Shown: positions 43,601 through 56,149, numbered from the stretch's first letter. The stretch is 64,000 nt of DNA from Cervus elaphus (GCF_910594005.1 NC_057848.1:52593616-52657615); one strand, 5' to 3'. Numbers and translations: made by a program. Notes: generated by a model from the sequence alone, not told the origin.

Positions 43601-46250
43601 GCTAGGTGGGGTGGAGGTTGAGGGCTGGAGATTAGCCTCCCACAGCTATCTCTTGGGCAGGTAGGGCAGAGGTTGAAACCAGGGTTACAGTCTTCCCCTC
43701 CCCTCTGCCAGTTAGCTTCTCTCTAATCTGCCCTCCGCACGGAGTAAGGCTGCCCCGTTATCCTTAGCAACCATCTCACTAACGTGCACTGCTGTTCACC
43801 AGGGCCGCCTGGGGCCAGGGAGAAAGGATGCCTAGCGCAGCCCCATTCCTCAGGCAGAAAAGGCGAAGGGCACGCCCTGTTGAAGGCGCTCTTCATCCAC
43901 ACACCGCTTTGGCCAGGCAAGAAAGGCTGGAGTCTCAGTACCCTTGGGCTCCCACTCAGTCCCCATCTTTGACCCATCTCCCTACTCAGCTATCTCCACC
44001 TGAGCCTCTCCCCGGCCTAGAGCTGAGAGGGGTGGGTCACGGCGGCTCCCAGTGGGCGGTACTGACCCGAGCATGCCACTTGGCCAATCCTTTTCGGGTT
44101 GTGCAGATGGGCCATTGGAATGGCCCGCAGTGCTCTTTCTCCTCTCATAGCCTTATGCTCCCAGCCGGGAACATCTCTCTCCCAGCTCACTAGGAGTTCC
44201 TAGATTTCCTGAGAAGAAAGCTGGCTGGTTAGGAGAACAAGGATGAATATTTTGGAAGTGAAGGTAAAATCTCATTGGATGTAGAATGATTGTGAGACTG
44301 TCACTGCAGTTTCTGCCCCAGACACCTCCAGGCAGAATTAATTGGTCTTTCCTCTGGGCTCCCATAGAGTAGGATTTATACCTCTATTATCACATTGTAT
44401 TGTAACTATTTGTTTACATGTTTCTCCCCCCTGCTAGACTGTGAGCTCCTGGAGGGCAGAAACTATGTCTTATTTAGCTCTGCAGCTCCTCACACAGATC
44501 CTGGCTCACAAAAAGGCTGTTGAATAAATGAACCAGAAATGGAAGGGATTCAACTAGATGACCTCCAGGATCTTGTTAAACTCGAATCTTCTGTGATGCA
44601 ATTTAAACCCGCACCCATAGTTACACTCACATACATGTAAACACAGACCAAATCGACAAACACTGTCATGCCACAGTCCGGGTGTCAGTGTAAGACCACT
44701 CCTTGGAAAGTGAACAGACGTTACATGATGCCAAGTAACTGGCCTTTTGAAAGTTGAATCTTCAAACCTAAACATCTGAAGTGTCGGCAACCAACATCGC
44801 AACTGGTTTGGCTGATTTTTTTTTTTCACTGCCCTTCCTGACTTTTTAAGCAGACACAGCCCTACATGCAGAAACAGTGAACGTTTGAGCTGAAAGGGCC
44901 CTCTGAGAGGCTCTGCTGCAAGTCTCTTCATTTTACAACTGAGGTCCAAAGTCAGACAGGAGCAGAAATGGCAATCCCACAATCATGCCACTTGGAGTGT
45001 GCACATGTATGACACATGTTTGTATGCAGACACGACATGCACAACATGGGTGCATCCCTGAAACACGTGCCATCACTAGCTACACCCGGGTACACCCTCC
45101 CCCCACCACCCACCTAGCAAATGAGGATGACCCCACCTCAGAGTGGCTGCTGAGCAAGGAAGGCAGGGCAGGGGTCACCTGGGCCTAGGCAGCCCTCGCC
45201 AGAGTTCCAAGGGGACCGAGAAGCCTATAGGTCTGCAGCTGCCATTAGCGTGCCTGGCTCCCCTCGGCTCTCCTCTGTCTGCAGAGGGCGAGGAGAGGAG
45301 ACATTCCGGGCTCATTCCAGTGAGCCGTGTGCGCGCTGCAGGCGTGGTATGCGAGCAAGCGGCGCGCTTCCAGCTGCTGCCTTCGAGGGCTGACAGGCAA
45401 CCCCCTCCCCCCAGACAAAACTCCTCACCCACTGCTGGCCTCTCTTTACATGGGCATGATTAAGGCAACCAGGACCATCGCAAGCCCTTTTCAAAAGGAG
45501 AGAAATTATGGCTTTTTCTCCACCTGGCCTGCCTACCTTTTCTTAGGGGGCTTTCCTCTCAGAACCACCTCCAAGTGGAAGCCCGGTCAGACTTAACCCA
45601 CCCCCAAACCTCGCCTGCCTCTGCTAGCCCCCTTGCAGCAAGCTCCTTTAACATTCCGGTGGATAGCTTGTGCCCTCATCGTTGGTACCCACTCATTTCC
45701 CCCCATCAGGGTCATCTCTCCCACCTCCACCCCACTTAACATGAGCATCCCTTCCTTGCCTTTGTAGGGTGCTTTAGAGCTTTCAAAGTGTGTTTTATTT
45801 GACCTTTACCACCACCCCTAGCTTCATCTGACACATCAGGAGACTGAAGCTCAGAGAAGATAAGCACCTGCCCAAGATCACACAGCTAATACATGAGGAT
45901 GGCGCATCTTTGACCATCAAAGGCACGTTTTGCCCACTCTGCCACCCTAATGTCCAGCTCCCTGAGGGGAGAGAGACGCCTTTCTGCTTCTTTTGGACCT
46001 CCAGGGTACCCGATATAGCACAGACTTTGCACACAATGGGTGTTCTGAGGCCTGCGTAGACGACAGACCGATGATGCCAGCAGTCAGAGAATCCTGGAAG
46101 CTCCAGGAAGGGAGAGGCTCTTGCAGACCAAGGTGCGTGTACCACCCAAGTCTTTTCAGCAGCCCCCATCCCTTGCCTCTTCTCACTCCTAATTTGCCCC
46201 TAGAGAAGCAGTGCTCATGAATAAAGCTAATATTGGAACTAGTCGTATAC
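43600..46250. other. Intergenic, no gene seen; L2 and MIR pieces
   Basis: An L2 3-prime end lies at 44425-44535 ('ctgtgagctcctggagggcag', 'gttgaataaatgaa') and a minus-strand MIR at about 45770-45905 ('ggagactgaagctcagagaag', 'gatcacacagctaat'). The rest looks unique. Confidence 0.5.
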
Positions 46251-46439
46251 TAGTTCAAGAGAGACTGTTGTCTGGATCCTTCTCTGCAGGGACGGATTGT
46301 GCCAATAGAATGCCCCAGGCCCCAGCCCTTTTCGTGCGGCAGGCTCAAACCGAGGGCGTCCCCCACCCCCGCACCCCCCTCCGGCCTTTATGAGTCTCAG
46401 CTGATTTCCCTTGAGGGCCGCCCCCCTCGGCAGCCCCCA

Positions 46440-46620
46440 CCCCGCCCCCCACCAATCGGACTCCTTCACTGTACCTGGGCCCCGCCCCGACTGTCCTCAG
46501 GGGCGGGGCCAGCCCTAGGGCAAGCTGGGGCAGGAAGTGGTTGCAATTACACACTCCCGCCCCGCACTGGCTGCCACTGCCGGAGCGACAATGCTAACTC
46601 GGCCGGCCCCAAACGTCAGG
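46440..46620 (+). promoter_or_regulatory. Candidate promoter with possible first exon
   Basis: In order on the + strand: CCAAT box at 46452-46456, GC boxes at 46480-46489 and 46500-46510, the fused ETS/RUNX/C-EBP string caggaagtggttgcaat at 46531-46547, and then CpG-rich sequence with an ATG at 46591. A donor GTCAGG|GTAGGA follows at 46620/46621. The ordering and spacing suggest a real start near 46560. The short frame MLTRPAPNVR would continue only by splicing. It lies inside the likely BCORL1 upstream region. Confidence 0.5.
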
Positions 46621-46799
46621 GTAGGAGCTGGAAAAGAGCTCGGCCGGGGGCTCCTGGGCTGGAATGAATCTCCTTTCCTGAAGGAAGGGAGTTTCCAAGG
46701 CTGGGCAAGGCTGGAAGCCTCAACTGACTCCTGGTCACATCCAGGGTTGAAGGGAGGCGATCGTGGGTCTCTGTACCCATCCCAGCATGGCAACCACTA

Positions 46800-48060
46800 G
46801 GCACAATCGTCCCTTTTAAACCTGGCCACTTGCTAAAAGCAGCTTTCCCCTGCTGTTTGGGCCCCCTGCTTGCAACCGCCAGGACTGACGGCCCTGACCC
46901 CTCCTACCAGGGGAGGACAGGCTTTGATCCTCCACTGCTGCAAATCACCAGAGCACAGTGGCTTTATACCCCCTATTCCTCCCTAGTTTCTCGGGCATTC
47001 CCATCGGGGGCTGGCTCTTGGCCAGGTGGAGGGTGTGACTGGTGTGGCCAGAGCCATGTGCTAAGTACCACGTAGAGAGAGGGATGGGAGAGTGTGAGAA
47101 CGTGTGGCTGGGATGGCTTCAGAACAACCTGGAGTGGGCTTTCACTGAGGGCATTTTTAGCTCAGCGAATTGGGGCTGCCTGAGAAGAATGGAGGGAGAA
47201 CCGGGTCAGTGAAGAGACTGGAGAAATGAAGGGAATATGGGAGCATGGGAGGGAACGGGGGTGAGTGAACTAGTTAGGGTTAAAAAAGAAAAGGCCTAAA
47301 AACCCAGTGGATGCAATGGGGGCTCCTCTTTCCCCTTCACTAGCATCTTCTGCACGAAGTAGGTTCCTTCTGTATGTCGGCACTCAGTGACTGCCTTCTC
47401 AGCTTCAGAGCCTCCCTTTACATCCTACTGAAAACCTCACAGCACCCTCCTTTCCTTGTTCTATGGAAACTGCTCCTTCTCTCCCAGGCTAGGCTGCCCA
47501 GTCCGTTGAAGTAGTTTAGGGCTCATCTGGGAACTACCCAAAGAAGAGGGTCTCCCCTCCCCATCCCACCCATCCTGGCAGGAACCAAAGGCTTTGTGGA
47601 CCAATTTGAGGGGCTACTGATCAGCAGCCTTTTCCCATGGGGTTTCAGGCTCCCAAGAGACTGGGAAGCTGAGTCATAGGCAACTTCATACTCTACAGAC
47701 AACACAGCAAGAGAAAGAGGGAAGAGAAAATGAAAAAGGTGCAAAAAGACAAACCAGGGGGCAGGTTCATTACCTGGGGAGGTGAGGGGCAGAGGGACTC
47801 TTAGCCCTGCCTTAGTCTTGCTTCACTCATAGATGGAGATCAAAATCAGAAGGTGAATATGAAAGATGATGACAGGACACAGGATCAAATAAAGGAATAA
47901 AGATGGAGATGTTTTGTAAACTAGTAAGTTCTATATAGATATGAGGGATTACTATTATTGTTACTATGCATTATGAATTTTCATTTTGCTCCCATGGATC
48001 TGATTTATTCAGTGCTCTCTCCTTAATAGAGGAGCATGACACAGCCAGGTTAGCCTTGAG
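46800..48060. other. Unique intergenic sequence
   Basis: No gene, promoter or repeat that I can support. Confidence 0.45.
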
Positions 48061-48080
48061 GCTTTTGTGGCCCTGAGTGA

Positions 48081-48081
<1 letters not shown>

Positions 48082-48116
<35 letters not shown>
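48082..48116. repeat. (GT)n microsatellite
   Basis: About 17 GT units, a likely polymorphic marker. Confidence 0.95.
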
Positions 48117-48119
<3 letters not shown>

Positions 48120-48314
48120 AGAAAGAGATTCAGAGATAGAGAGGGAGGGAAATGGGAGGGAGTGATTGGTTTTCCTTCAACATTTTCCCTTAGAAAGCTA
48201 GGGTTCTACTGAACGAGGAGTGATTTGAAGGGGAGAAGACCTCACAAATCACATGGCCAGGGAGAACCAGGAGACACGTCTTATTTTGTGTTATGAATGC
48301 ACCTACTTTTTTAA

Positions 48315-48500
48315 AGCAATATTTTGTTTACTGGTTTATTTGGCTGCAGCAGGTCTTAGTTGTGGCATGTGGGATCTTTAGTTGCAGCCTGTGAACTCTT
48401 AGTAGCAGCATGTGGGATCTAGTTCCCCGACCAGGGATCAAACCCAGGTCCCCTGCAATGGGAGTGGGGAGTCTTAGCCACTGGACTGCCGGGGAAGTGC
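48315..48500 (-). mobile_element. tRNA-Glu-derived CHR-type SINE, minus strand
   Basis: 'ggtcttagttgtggcatgtggg', 'ctagttccccgaccagggatc' and 'gagtcttagccactggactgcc' are the reversed CHR SINE with B box and A box. Confidence 0.88.
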
Positions 48501-48509
48501 CATAGGAGA

Positions 48510-50020
48510 CAAGTCTTGTTTGTCTCTGTACTCTCAACACCCAGAACAAACTCCTTCTGAGTGATGGAGAAAGGCTGCTAGAAGGAAGGAGTGATAGTTG
48601 CACCCATCCTTCTGCCTCCTCTGGTGTCCTAGTGCTGATTGTGGGCAGAAGAGTCTCAGCTGTCAGCTCTAGCTGTCATGTCCACCAGCCCCGCCTCCCA
48701 AGTGCTGCTATGTTCCTGCGAGTCTGTGACAGTCACTGTACCCCTGATGTCTCTGCCTCAACTAGGGGCTTGGTCTTTGGAGGTCCTTCACCCAGCCAAG
48801 GCCACTGGCACTACACATGTCATCGCTCTTTGATGCTTCACAGGACCCTCTCTCAGGCTCTTGCAAAGCGTCAGGACCATTCTGAACATCAGTGAAAAAA
48901 CAAATGGGGTCATGGATGGGGAAGCACTTTGTGACCTGCGAAGCCCTCTACAAATGTAAGGGATTATTGCATTGCATCTCATAAAGAGCATTCTGACACT
49001 TCGAGGGTTGTAGTTATTTGGATTTTGGCAAACAGGAGTTTACCACATTATGAAATGTGTGTGTGTGTGGGGGGGGGTGTCTGCACAAGTGCATTTTCAG
49101 TGATAAGACCCACAGATAGAAACCTACTTGGCCAAGTAACACAAAGAGTCATTTAGACTGTGTAGAGCCATATTGGTAAGTTCACAAGAATTCCCTGGCC
49201 TTCTGTCTTTTTCAGTATACTTCTATATAGGTGCTCTCATCAGATTCTCCGCACAACACTATGGCACTGTTAAGTCCCTCCGACTTGAGTTCAGCAGAAT
49301 AAAGCACACAGTGAGCTTCAAGGAATCTACTTTTGAGACTTGCAGGCTCTGAGAACTTTGCCTGGGAGAAATTTTCAGGCAGAGAAAAACATAGTCTGTG
49401 TAGGTCCTGGCAGGGTGTGCGAGACCCATGCCAACTTCCCTCCATTCTCTGACCCCACAGAGCGGCTCTACAATGCCTGCATAACGACCTCCAGACCAAG
49501 AAGAAGGCTCTCTTTCAGTCAGTCATTCAATCAACAAACAGTTTTTGAGTGCTTTCCCATCAGTGCCAGGCCTTCTGCTAGACCCTGGGGCAACAAAAGT
49601 GAAGAAGCCTTCATTGCTCACCATTCACCTCTTGCCTTGCAAGCAACATGTTTTGTAGCATCTTTCCCCCTTCAGGCTCTCCTTGCTGTTCATTTTATTT
49701 GGCAGAGAGAAGCCAGGGCTAATGGCTTTGAATCCAGCCCTGGTTGTTGGGTCTCTGATTGGGCAACAAGGGGCTCCTCTGGAGAGGGCAGTGCTCAGAA
49801 CATCAAATGGTCTCTCAGACACGTGGCACAGGTATCACAAACCTCCAGAGGAGAAGCAAGCCTGATTCTTTTTTTTTTTCTTGTCCACAGCCTTGAAGAG
49901 TCAGGAGAAAAATCATGCGATTAGCATTGTGTTGGAACAGCATTCTCACCTCAGGTTTTGTCAGAGCAGACACTCTGGGTCTGGAAGTTCTCTCTGGGAA
50001 GTCCGGCTTAGGCTGTCACC
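48510..50020. other. Intergenic, no gene seen
   Basis: A short (GT)n followed by a G-run lies near 49059-49078. An old repeat piece ('cattcaatcaacaaacagtttttgagtgc') lies near 49520-49590 and runs through the 194-codon frame at 49340-49924, arguing against that frame being a gene. Confidence 0.5.
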
Positions 50021-50021
50021 T

Positions 50022-50797
50022 TTTGGTGGGGGGCAGTTTTTTTTAATTAATTAATTTATTTTAATTGGAGGCTAATTACTTTACAATATTGTAGTGGTTT
50101 TTGCCATACATTGACATGAATCAGCCATGGGTGTACATGTGTTCCCCATCCTGAACCCCCCTCCCACCTCCCTCCCCATCCCATCCCTCAGGGTCATCCC
50201 AGTGCACCAGCCCCAAGCACCCTGTCTCATGCATCGAACCTGGACTGGTGATCTGTTTCACATATGATAATATACATGTTTCAATGCTATTCTCTCAAAT
50301 GAACCCACCCTCGCCTTCTCCCAGAGAGTCCAAAAGTCTGTTCTTTACATCTGTGTCTCTTTTGCTGTCTCGCATATAGGGTCATTGTTACCATCTTTCT
50401 ACATTCCATATATATGCTTTAATATACTGTATTGGTGTTTTTCTTTCTGACTTAACTTCGCTCTGTATAATAGGCTCCAGTTTCATCCACCTCATTAGAA
50501 CTGATTCAAATGCATTCTTTTTAATAGCTGAGTAATATTCCATTGTGTATATGTACCACTGCTTTCTTATTCATGTGTCTGCTGATGGACATCTAGGTTG
50601 CTTCCATGTCCCGGCTATTGTAAACAGTGCTGCGATGAGCATTGGGGTACACGTCTCTTTCAATTCTGGTTTCCTCAGTGTGTATGCCCAGCAGTGGGAT
50701 TGCTGGGTCATGTGGCAGTTCTATTTCCAGTTTTTTAGGGAATCTCCACACTGTTCTCCATAGTGGCTGTCCTAGTTTGCATTTGGTGGGGGCAGTT
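50022..50797 (-). mobile_element. Ruminant L1, 5-prime truncated, with target-site duplication
   Basis: The body at 50039-50781 is the reversed L1 3-prime end, with 'tccattgtgtatatgtaccac' and 'gcagtgggattgctgggtcatgtgg' near the truncated end. tttggtggggggcagtt (50022-50038) and tttggtgggggcagtt (50782-50797) are the duplication, differing by one G. No ORF2 frame is left. Confidence 0.93.
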
Positions 50798-50913
50798 AAA
50801 GGGTTGTCTTATTGGTCCCCGGTACATGGCCATGTGCACCCTTGGTGGGGAAATTCTAGTTAGCTAACTAACTAGAACATTGAAGCCGAATGATTTTCTG
50901 GATTTTGGAGTTT

Positions 50914-51283
50914 GCCAATTTAAACATTTTATTTATTTATTTATTTGTTTTTGGCTGTGCTGGGTCTTCATTGCTGCAAGGACTTTTCTTTAGTTGTGGC
51001 GAGCGGGGGTTACTCTCCAGTTGTGGTGTGCGGGCTTCTCGTTGCAGTGGCTTCTCTTGTTGTGGAGCACAGGCTCTGGGCTTCAGCAGTTGCAGCACAT
51101 GAGCTCAGCAGTGGCGGCTCCCGGGCTCCACTAGAGCACAGGCTCAGTAGCTGTGATACACGGGCTTAGCTACTCCATGGCATGTGGGATCTTCCCGGAC
51201 CAGGACTGAACCTGTGTCTCTGGCATTGGCAGGTGAATTCTTTACCACTGAGCCACTAGGGAAACCCGGAATTAGCCAATTTA
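50914..51283 (-). mobile_element. ART2/CHR-type SINE, long form, with 9-nt target-site duplication
   Basis: Reversed body with 'gctgtgctgggtcttcattgc' and the head 'aattctttaccactgagcc'. gccaattta occurs at 50914-50922 and 51275-51283. Confidence 0.9.
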
Positions 51284-51715
51284 GTAAAAGTTAATTTTCA
51301 ACTCCTTTCTTATTTAGCTTCTTGGTGTGGAAAAAACCCTTCTGACATATATGAACCCACTTCCCAGATTGTGAATAGAGTTTAATGAGCAACTCAATAG
51401 AATCTCTCCACTGACAGGGTGTCTTGCAGGGATTTGCCATCAGTGAATCCCAAACTGGGGTCCCTGAACCCATTAATAGCCTGAGAGAGAATCAATGAAT
51501 TACGCTGGTATTTCATAAGGTCTAGTGAAACATACCAGCAGGTGGTTGCAGAGGTTAACTACAAAGGAGAGTGTTTTTGGCTTTGGCCAGAATTAAATGA
51601 CTTTGGTGTGACTAGCTTGGGCTGATCTGAAGTTCTGGCCCAATTTTATATGTATCTGCTATATTATTCAATGAAAAATTATTACTTAAAATATATCCCA
51701 TTTAAGTCGATAATT

Positions 51716-51912
51716 TTTTAATATTTATTTTTGATTTGGTTTATTTATTTAACTGAGATGGGTGGGTCTTAGTTGCGGTATGCAGGATATTTAGTTGCAG
51801 CATGAGGACTCTTAGTTGTGGCATGTAGGATCTAGTTCCCTGACCAGGACTCAAACTCAGGCTCCCTGCATTGGGAGCATGCAGTCTTAGTCACTGGACC
51901 ACCAGGAGATAA
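51716..51912 (-). mobile_element. CHR-type SINE, minus strand
   Basis: 'ggtcttagttgcggtatgcagg', 'tagttccctgaccaggactc' and 'cagtcttagtcactggaccacc' are the reversed CHR SINE. Confidence 0.88.
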
Positions 51913-51994
51913 ATATTTTGAATACAGAGGGTTAAGAACACAGACCCTGAAGCCAGACTGCCTGGATTCAGATCCCAACTTCAAAACTTAGTAG

Positions 51995-52380
51995 GTGGGA
52001 GTGGATAAATTAATTGTGGTGCATCCATTCTAGGGAATATTATTCAGTCATAAAAAGGAATGAGGATACATGCTTCAATGCAGAGGAACCTCAATAACAT
52101 GATACTGAAATAAAAGAAGATAGACACAAAAAGCCACATATTATATGGTTTCACTTAAATGAAATATTCTGAATAGGTAAATCTGTAGAAATAGAAAGCA
52201 GATGGGAAGTAGCCAGAGTCTGGGGGGAGGTCAAAGGGGAGCAATTTTTTAACAGGTATGGAGTTTCATTTTGGGGTGATGAAAATGTTTTGGAACTAGG
52301 CAGAGGAGGTTGTTGCACAATACTGTGAATGTACTAAATGCCAGGCAATTGCATACTTTATTATTTTTCAGTGTTGAATT
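51995..52380 (+). mobile_element. Old L1 LINE 3-prime fragment
   Basis: 'gaatattattcagtcataaaaagg', 'atatggtttcacttaaatg' and 'tgtactaaatgccaggcaattgc' are classic old L1 3-prime words. Confidence 0.75.
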
Positions 52381-52716
52381 TATTGTTAATGCCAACATTG
52401 ACAAATATTTTCTAGATTTCTAATTTTTTAATATGGAATGTTTTTATAGAGCATTTTTTTTTACTAAAGTATAGGTAATTTACAGTATTTTGATAGTTTC
52501 AAGTGTACACCAAGTATATTGGTTATACACACACATATATATTCTTTTAAAGATTCTTTTCCATTATCGATTTTTACAAGATATTAAGTAGTTTCCTGTG
52601 CTATACAGTAGGTCCTTGCTCTTTACCTATTTTACATATAGTAGTGTGTATATGTTAATCCCTAATTACTAATTTATTCCCCCCTCCGCACTGCATTGCA
52701 CACATTAGTTAATTTA

Positions 52717-52845
52717 GGGACTTCCCAGGTGGTCCAGTGGTTAAGACTCTGGGCATCCACTGCAGAGGGAGTGGGTTTAAGCCCAGGTCAGGGAATTAAG
52801 ATCCCACATGCCATGCATTGTGGCCAAAAAGTAAAATAAAGCAAA
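52717..52845 (+). mobile_element. CHR-type tRNA-Glu SINE
   Basis: The head 'gggacttcccaggtggtccag', A box 'agtggttaagactctggg' and tail 'gatcccacatgcc' plus A-rich sequence. Confidence 0.88.
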
Positions 52846-52895
52846 GTTGTTATTTTATGTTATGTAAATTTAACCTCCATTTAAAAAACTTACTA

Positions 52896-53008
52896 GGACT
52901 TCACCAGTGGTTAAGATTCTGCCTTCCAGTGCAGAGGTCATGGGTTCAATCCCTGGTCAAGGAACTAAGATACCACATGGCATGGGGGGTGGTCAAAAAA
53001 AAAGTCAC
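52896..53008 (+). mobile_element. CHR-type tRNA-Glu SINE, 5-prime shortened
   Basis: 'aggacttcaccagtggttaag', 'gggttcaatccctggtcaagg' and 'gataccacatggcatgg' followed by poly-A. Confidence 0.87.
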
Positions 53009-53019
53009 TAACTGGGCAA

Positions 53020-53170
53020 CTTTGAGCAAGTCACTGAACCTTTATGTGCTTCAATTTCTTCATCTGTAAAAGGAGAAAATGATAATATTTACCTTAAGAA
53101 GTTATACTGAGTTATTATTTGTAAAATCCTTGCAACAGTGTATAGCACACACTAAGTTACATGTGTTTAA
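53020..53170 (+). repeat. MIR SINE, partial
   Basis: 'ctgggcaactttgagcaagtcac', 'ttcttcatctgtaaaagg' and 'tgcaacagtgtatagcacac' give MIR order. Confidence 0.7.
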
Positions 53171-53462
53171 AATGGGGCCCGTGAAAATTCATAAAACCTC
53201 TGGCAGTGAAAATTTGGGGGGTCCCTGGGTGAAAATGAAAATGGAAAGAGTGCTCAATGTCTTTCAAGGGGTCGTCTAGGAATCCTCTGGTTCCAACTTC
53301 CCGGTAGCGACTATTGGAAATTCAGAGTATGAGACTCCACCTCAGACCTATTCAATTAAAGCCCAGGTGGGTGGGTGCCTTGGAATCTGAATTTTGACAG
53401 CACCACCCACAAGACTTGTGTATATTAAATTTGAGAAATTTTGGTGTTGGTATTTTTAAGAA

Positions 53463-54050
53463 TATATATTTATTTGGTGGCACAGGGTCTTAGTTGTGAC
53501 ATGTGGGGTTGTTTTTTTTTTTTAGTTGTGGCACCTGTGATCTTTTATTTATTTATTTTTTTAGAGACATATTTAGGAACTGTATTTGGCATTTCTTTTT
53601 TAAATTTATTTATTTTTTGAATTTTATTTATTTTAATTGGAGGATAATTACAATATTGTGATGGCCTCTGCCATACATCAACATGAACAGGCCATAGGCA
53701 TACCTGTGACCCCTCCCTCCTGAAACCCCTCCTACCTCCCTCCCCACTCCAGGTTGTCATGGAGCACCCCCTTTGGGTTCCCCTAGTTATTCAGCAAACT
53801 CCCACTGGCTATTTATTTTACATATGATAATATGTACATGTTTCAATGCTATTCTCTCAAATCATCCCACCCTCTCCTTCTCCTCTTGTGTCCAAACGGC
53901 TGTTCTTTATGTCAGCCTTTTAGATGCAGTATGTGAACTCATAGTTAAGGCATGTGGGATCTAGTTCTCTGACCAGGGATTGAACCCGAGCCTCCTGCAT
54001 TGGGAGCATGGAGTCTTAGCCACTGGACCACCAGGACCACTGGAGAAGTC
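53463..54050 (-). mobile_element. CHR-type SINE split by an L1 insertion
   Basis: The SINE halves are at 53463-53545 and about 53928-54050 (ending 'cttagccactggaccaccagg'). Between them, about 53553-53927, is a minus-strand ruminant L1 3-prime end ('ggaggataattacaatattg', 'gctattctctcaaatcatccc'). The L1 is therefore younger than this SINE. Confidence 0.82.
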
Positions 54051-55220
54051 CTGGTATGAGCATTTAAACTGAGTAGGTACTGAAGGGAGAACACTGGCTT
54101 TCTAGCTTTTAAAAAAAAATCTAAATCCCAGGTCTCAACTTGTCTTTTTTATCTTGTGACTGCCTTCCCAAAATGGACAATTCTTCCTCTGGAGCCCCTT
54201 GAAGTTTAATGAGCAAGAACAGACACACAAGAATACATATAAACACACAGTCCTGAAATAAGCATGGTATCTTTACCAAGTTATCTATAGTAACAAAACC
54301 ATGTGCTTACTCTAGTTTGCTCATGTCGGAAGTGCTATGCTGGGCTGTGCAGAGGACATAGTAACACATGGCCCTTGCCCTCCAGATATTTGCAAATTCT
54401 AAGAGAGAAGATGGCTACTGAAAAGGTTGGGGTATCCTGGGGGTGGATGATTTGAGAAGTGTGGTGTACAGGGGGGGGAGGTTGAAGGGGGTGGGAAATG
54501 ATAGAGTGTGGGTGAGACTTGAAGGGTCCCATGCCCCCACTGAACACCTACGGTCAAACAATCCCAAAGTATTCCTGGAGTGCTGCCTCCTCAAATACTG
54601 CTGGGCACTGTGGGGGATGCACCTTCTATGCCTATGACAAGGTGCCTGCCCTCAGATGGAGAGGTAGAACTAGGGCACAGAACACAGAAAAGAACTAACT
54701 GCTAAGCGGGGCTTACCTATGGGGTCAAGAGTTCAGAGGCAAAAGCATTCAGAGAAAGCTTCATGGAAGTGGGGCTTGAAGGATTTGGCCAGGTGAAGGG
54801 TGTCCTGTAGGCACACAGATAGGGGTGAGAATAGCATGTGTAGCTTCAGCAGGGCACGTCAATCTCGGGTCAGCATCCCCAAGCCGACACAGAACCACCA
54901 CTACAACCAGAGGAACGCACTGCTCCAGGAACTGCAATTTGGGGAGTTCCCACCGAATGTGGGCCTCTGGGCTGAGAACTGTTCCTGAGCTTCTTCAGCC
55001 TCTTTGGAAGAAGAGGTAATAGTTTGACTGACTGAAAAGTCTAGCTACATTTTATTCCATTCTCCTCTTCAAAAATACACCTCTCTTTTTCTCTGTGTTT
55101 AGGTTGTGGCTTTTATTTCCAGGCTTGAATTCAGCAGGTGTTCCCAAGTTCTGAACTCTTTAAAAACTCCTCACGTTAAACACAATAACCAGAAAACTAT
55201 TATGGGATGTCCACTGGAGG
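54051..55220. other. Intergenic, no gene seen; old repeat remnant
   Basis: 54330-54780 contains words of an old mammalian repeat ('catggcccttgccctccag', 'ttcatggaagtggggcttgaagg'). No coding pattern is seen. Confidence 0.45.
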
Positions 55221-55224
55221 TCAG

Positions 55225-55410
55225 GCACTTTACGAAGTACTTAACATACAGAACTCATTTGACCATTGAAACATTTTCAGGAGATATTAGGTCCCATGTT
55301 ATACATGAGGAAACTGAGGCTCAGAAAAAAGTGGAGTGTCCAAAGTAATATCGCTAGGAAGTGGCAGAGTCAGGATTCAAACCACATCTGTCTAACTTCA
55401 GAGACTGTAT
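55225..55410 (-). repeat. MIR SINE, minus strand
   Basis: 'tacatgaggaaactgaggctcag' and 'aagtggcagagtcaggattcaaacc' are the reversed MIR core. Confidence 0.8.
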
Positions 55411-55479
55411 GAAACCACTAAATGGGAAGAGAAAGACTAAAAAGGACCAAGATTTAAAACTGAGTGTTTAATGTTTTTT

Positions 55480-55590
55480 TCCCTTTTTTTGGCTGAGCGG
55501 CATGCGGGATCTTAGTTCCTAGACCAGGGATCGGACCCATGCTCCCTGTAGTGGAAGCTTGTGACTCTAACCAGTGGACCACCAGAGAAT
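55480..55590 (-). mobile_element. CHR-type SINE, minus strand, short
   Basis: 'gcggcatgcgggatcttagttcc', 'agaccagggatcgg' and 'ctctaaccagtggaccacc' are the reversed CHR SINE. Confidence 0.87.
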
Positions 55591-55679
55591 TCTGCTAAAA
55601 CTGAGTCTTTAATAACTGGCTAGGAGGAAAACCAACTCTGGGCCTCAGTTTCCCCACTATAAAATAAAGAGGTTGGATT

Positions 55680-56130
55680 AGATCATCCATTCATTCACTT
55701 AACAAACACTTGTTGAGGGCCAACTCCATGCCAGGGTGGACAACATCGGTAAGGGAGGACGGAGGCTGTGATACACAGATGAGAAATACTGGGTTCCTTC
55801 ATCCAAGGAAGGGAAAATCTGGTTGGAAAGATAGATAGGCAGAGCATAGAAGTGCTAAGTAAAGGGACCAATTCAGAACTGTGGGGTCAGGGAGTCGGGG
55901 AGAAGAGGTGGCAGGAAAGAGCAGGCTTGAGTCATGGTTGAGTACCATTTCAACAAGCTGAGAAGGGCATAGACAAAGCTGAGGGGACAGTCAAGGAAGC
56001 GCTGGTCTTGTCCAAGGAATGCCAAGAGGGCCAGTTTGGTGAGAACAGAAGCCCTGTGAGGGACATGGAAGGAAAGAAGGCTGGAATCAAACCGGGGAGG
56101 GCCCTGAAAGTTAGGTGAGGACTCATGGAC
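55680..56130 (+). repeat. Old mammalian interspersed repeat
   Basis: 'ttcacttaacaaacacttgttgagggcc' and 'gggccctgaaagttaggtgagg' with the order between them resemble the family seen at 6340-7080. Family not assigned. Confidence 0.5.
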
Positions 56131-56149
56131 TTGATTTTGTTGGCAGCCT

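Noticed and set aside
46236..46256. Perfect 8-bp inverted repeat gaactagt / actagttc with a 5-nt spacer
   Set aside because: About one such hairpin is expected by chance in 64 kb, and nothing nearby gives it a role.
49340..49924. 194-codon + strand frame outside CpG islands
   Set aside because: It includes old repeat words and a poly-T run translated as Phe repeats, and has no recognised domain.
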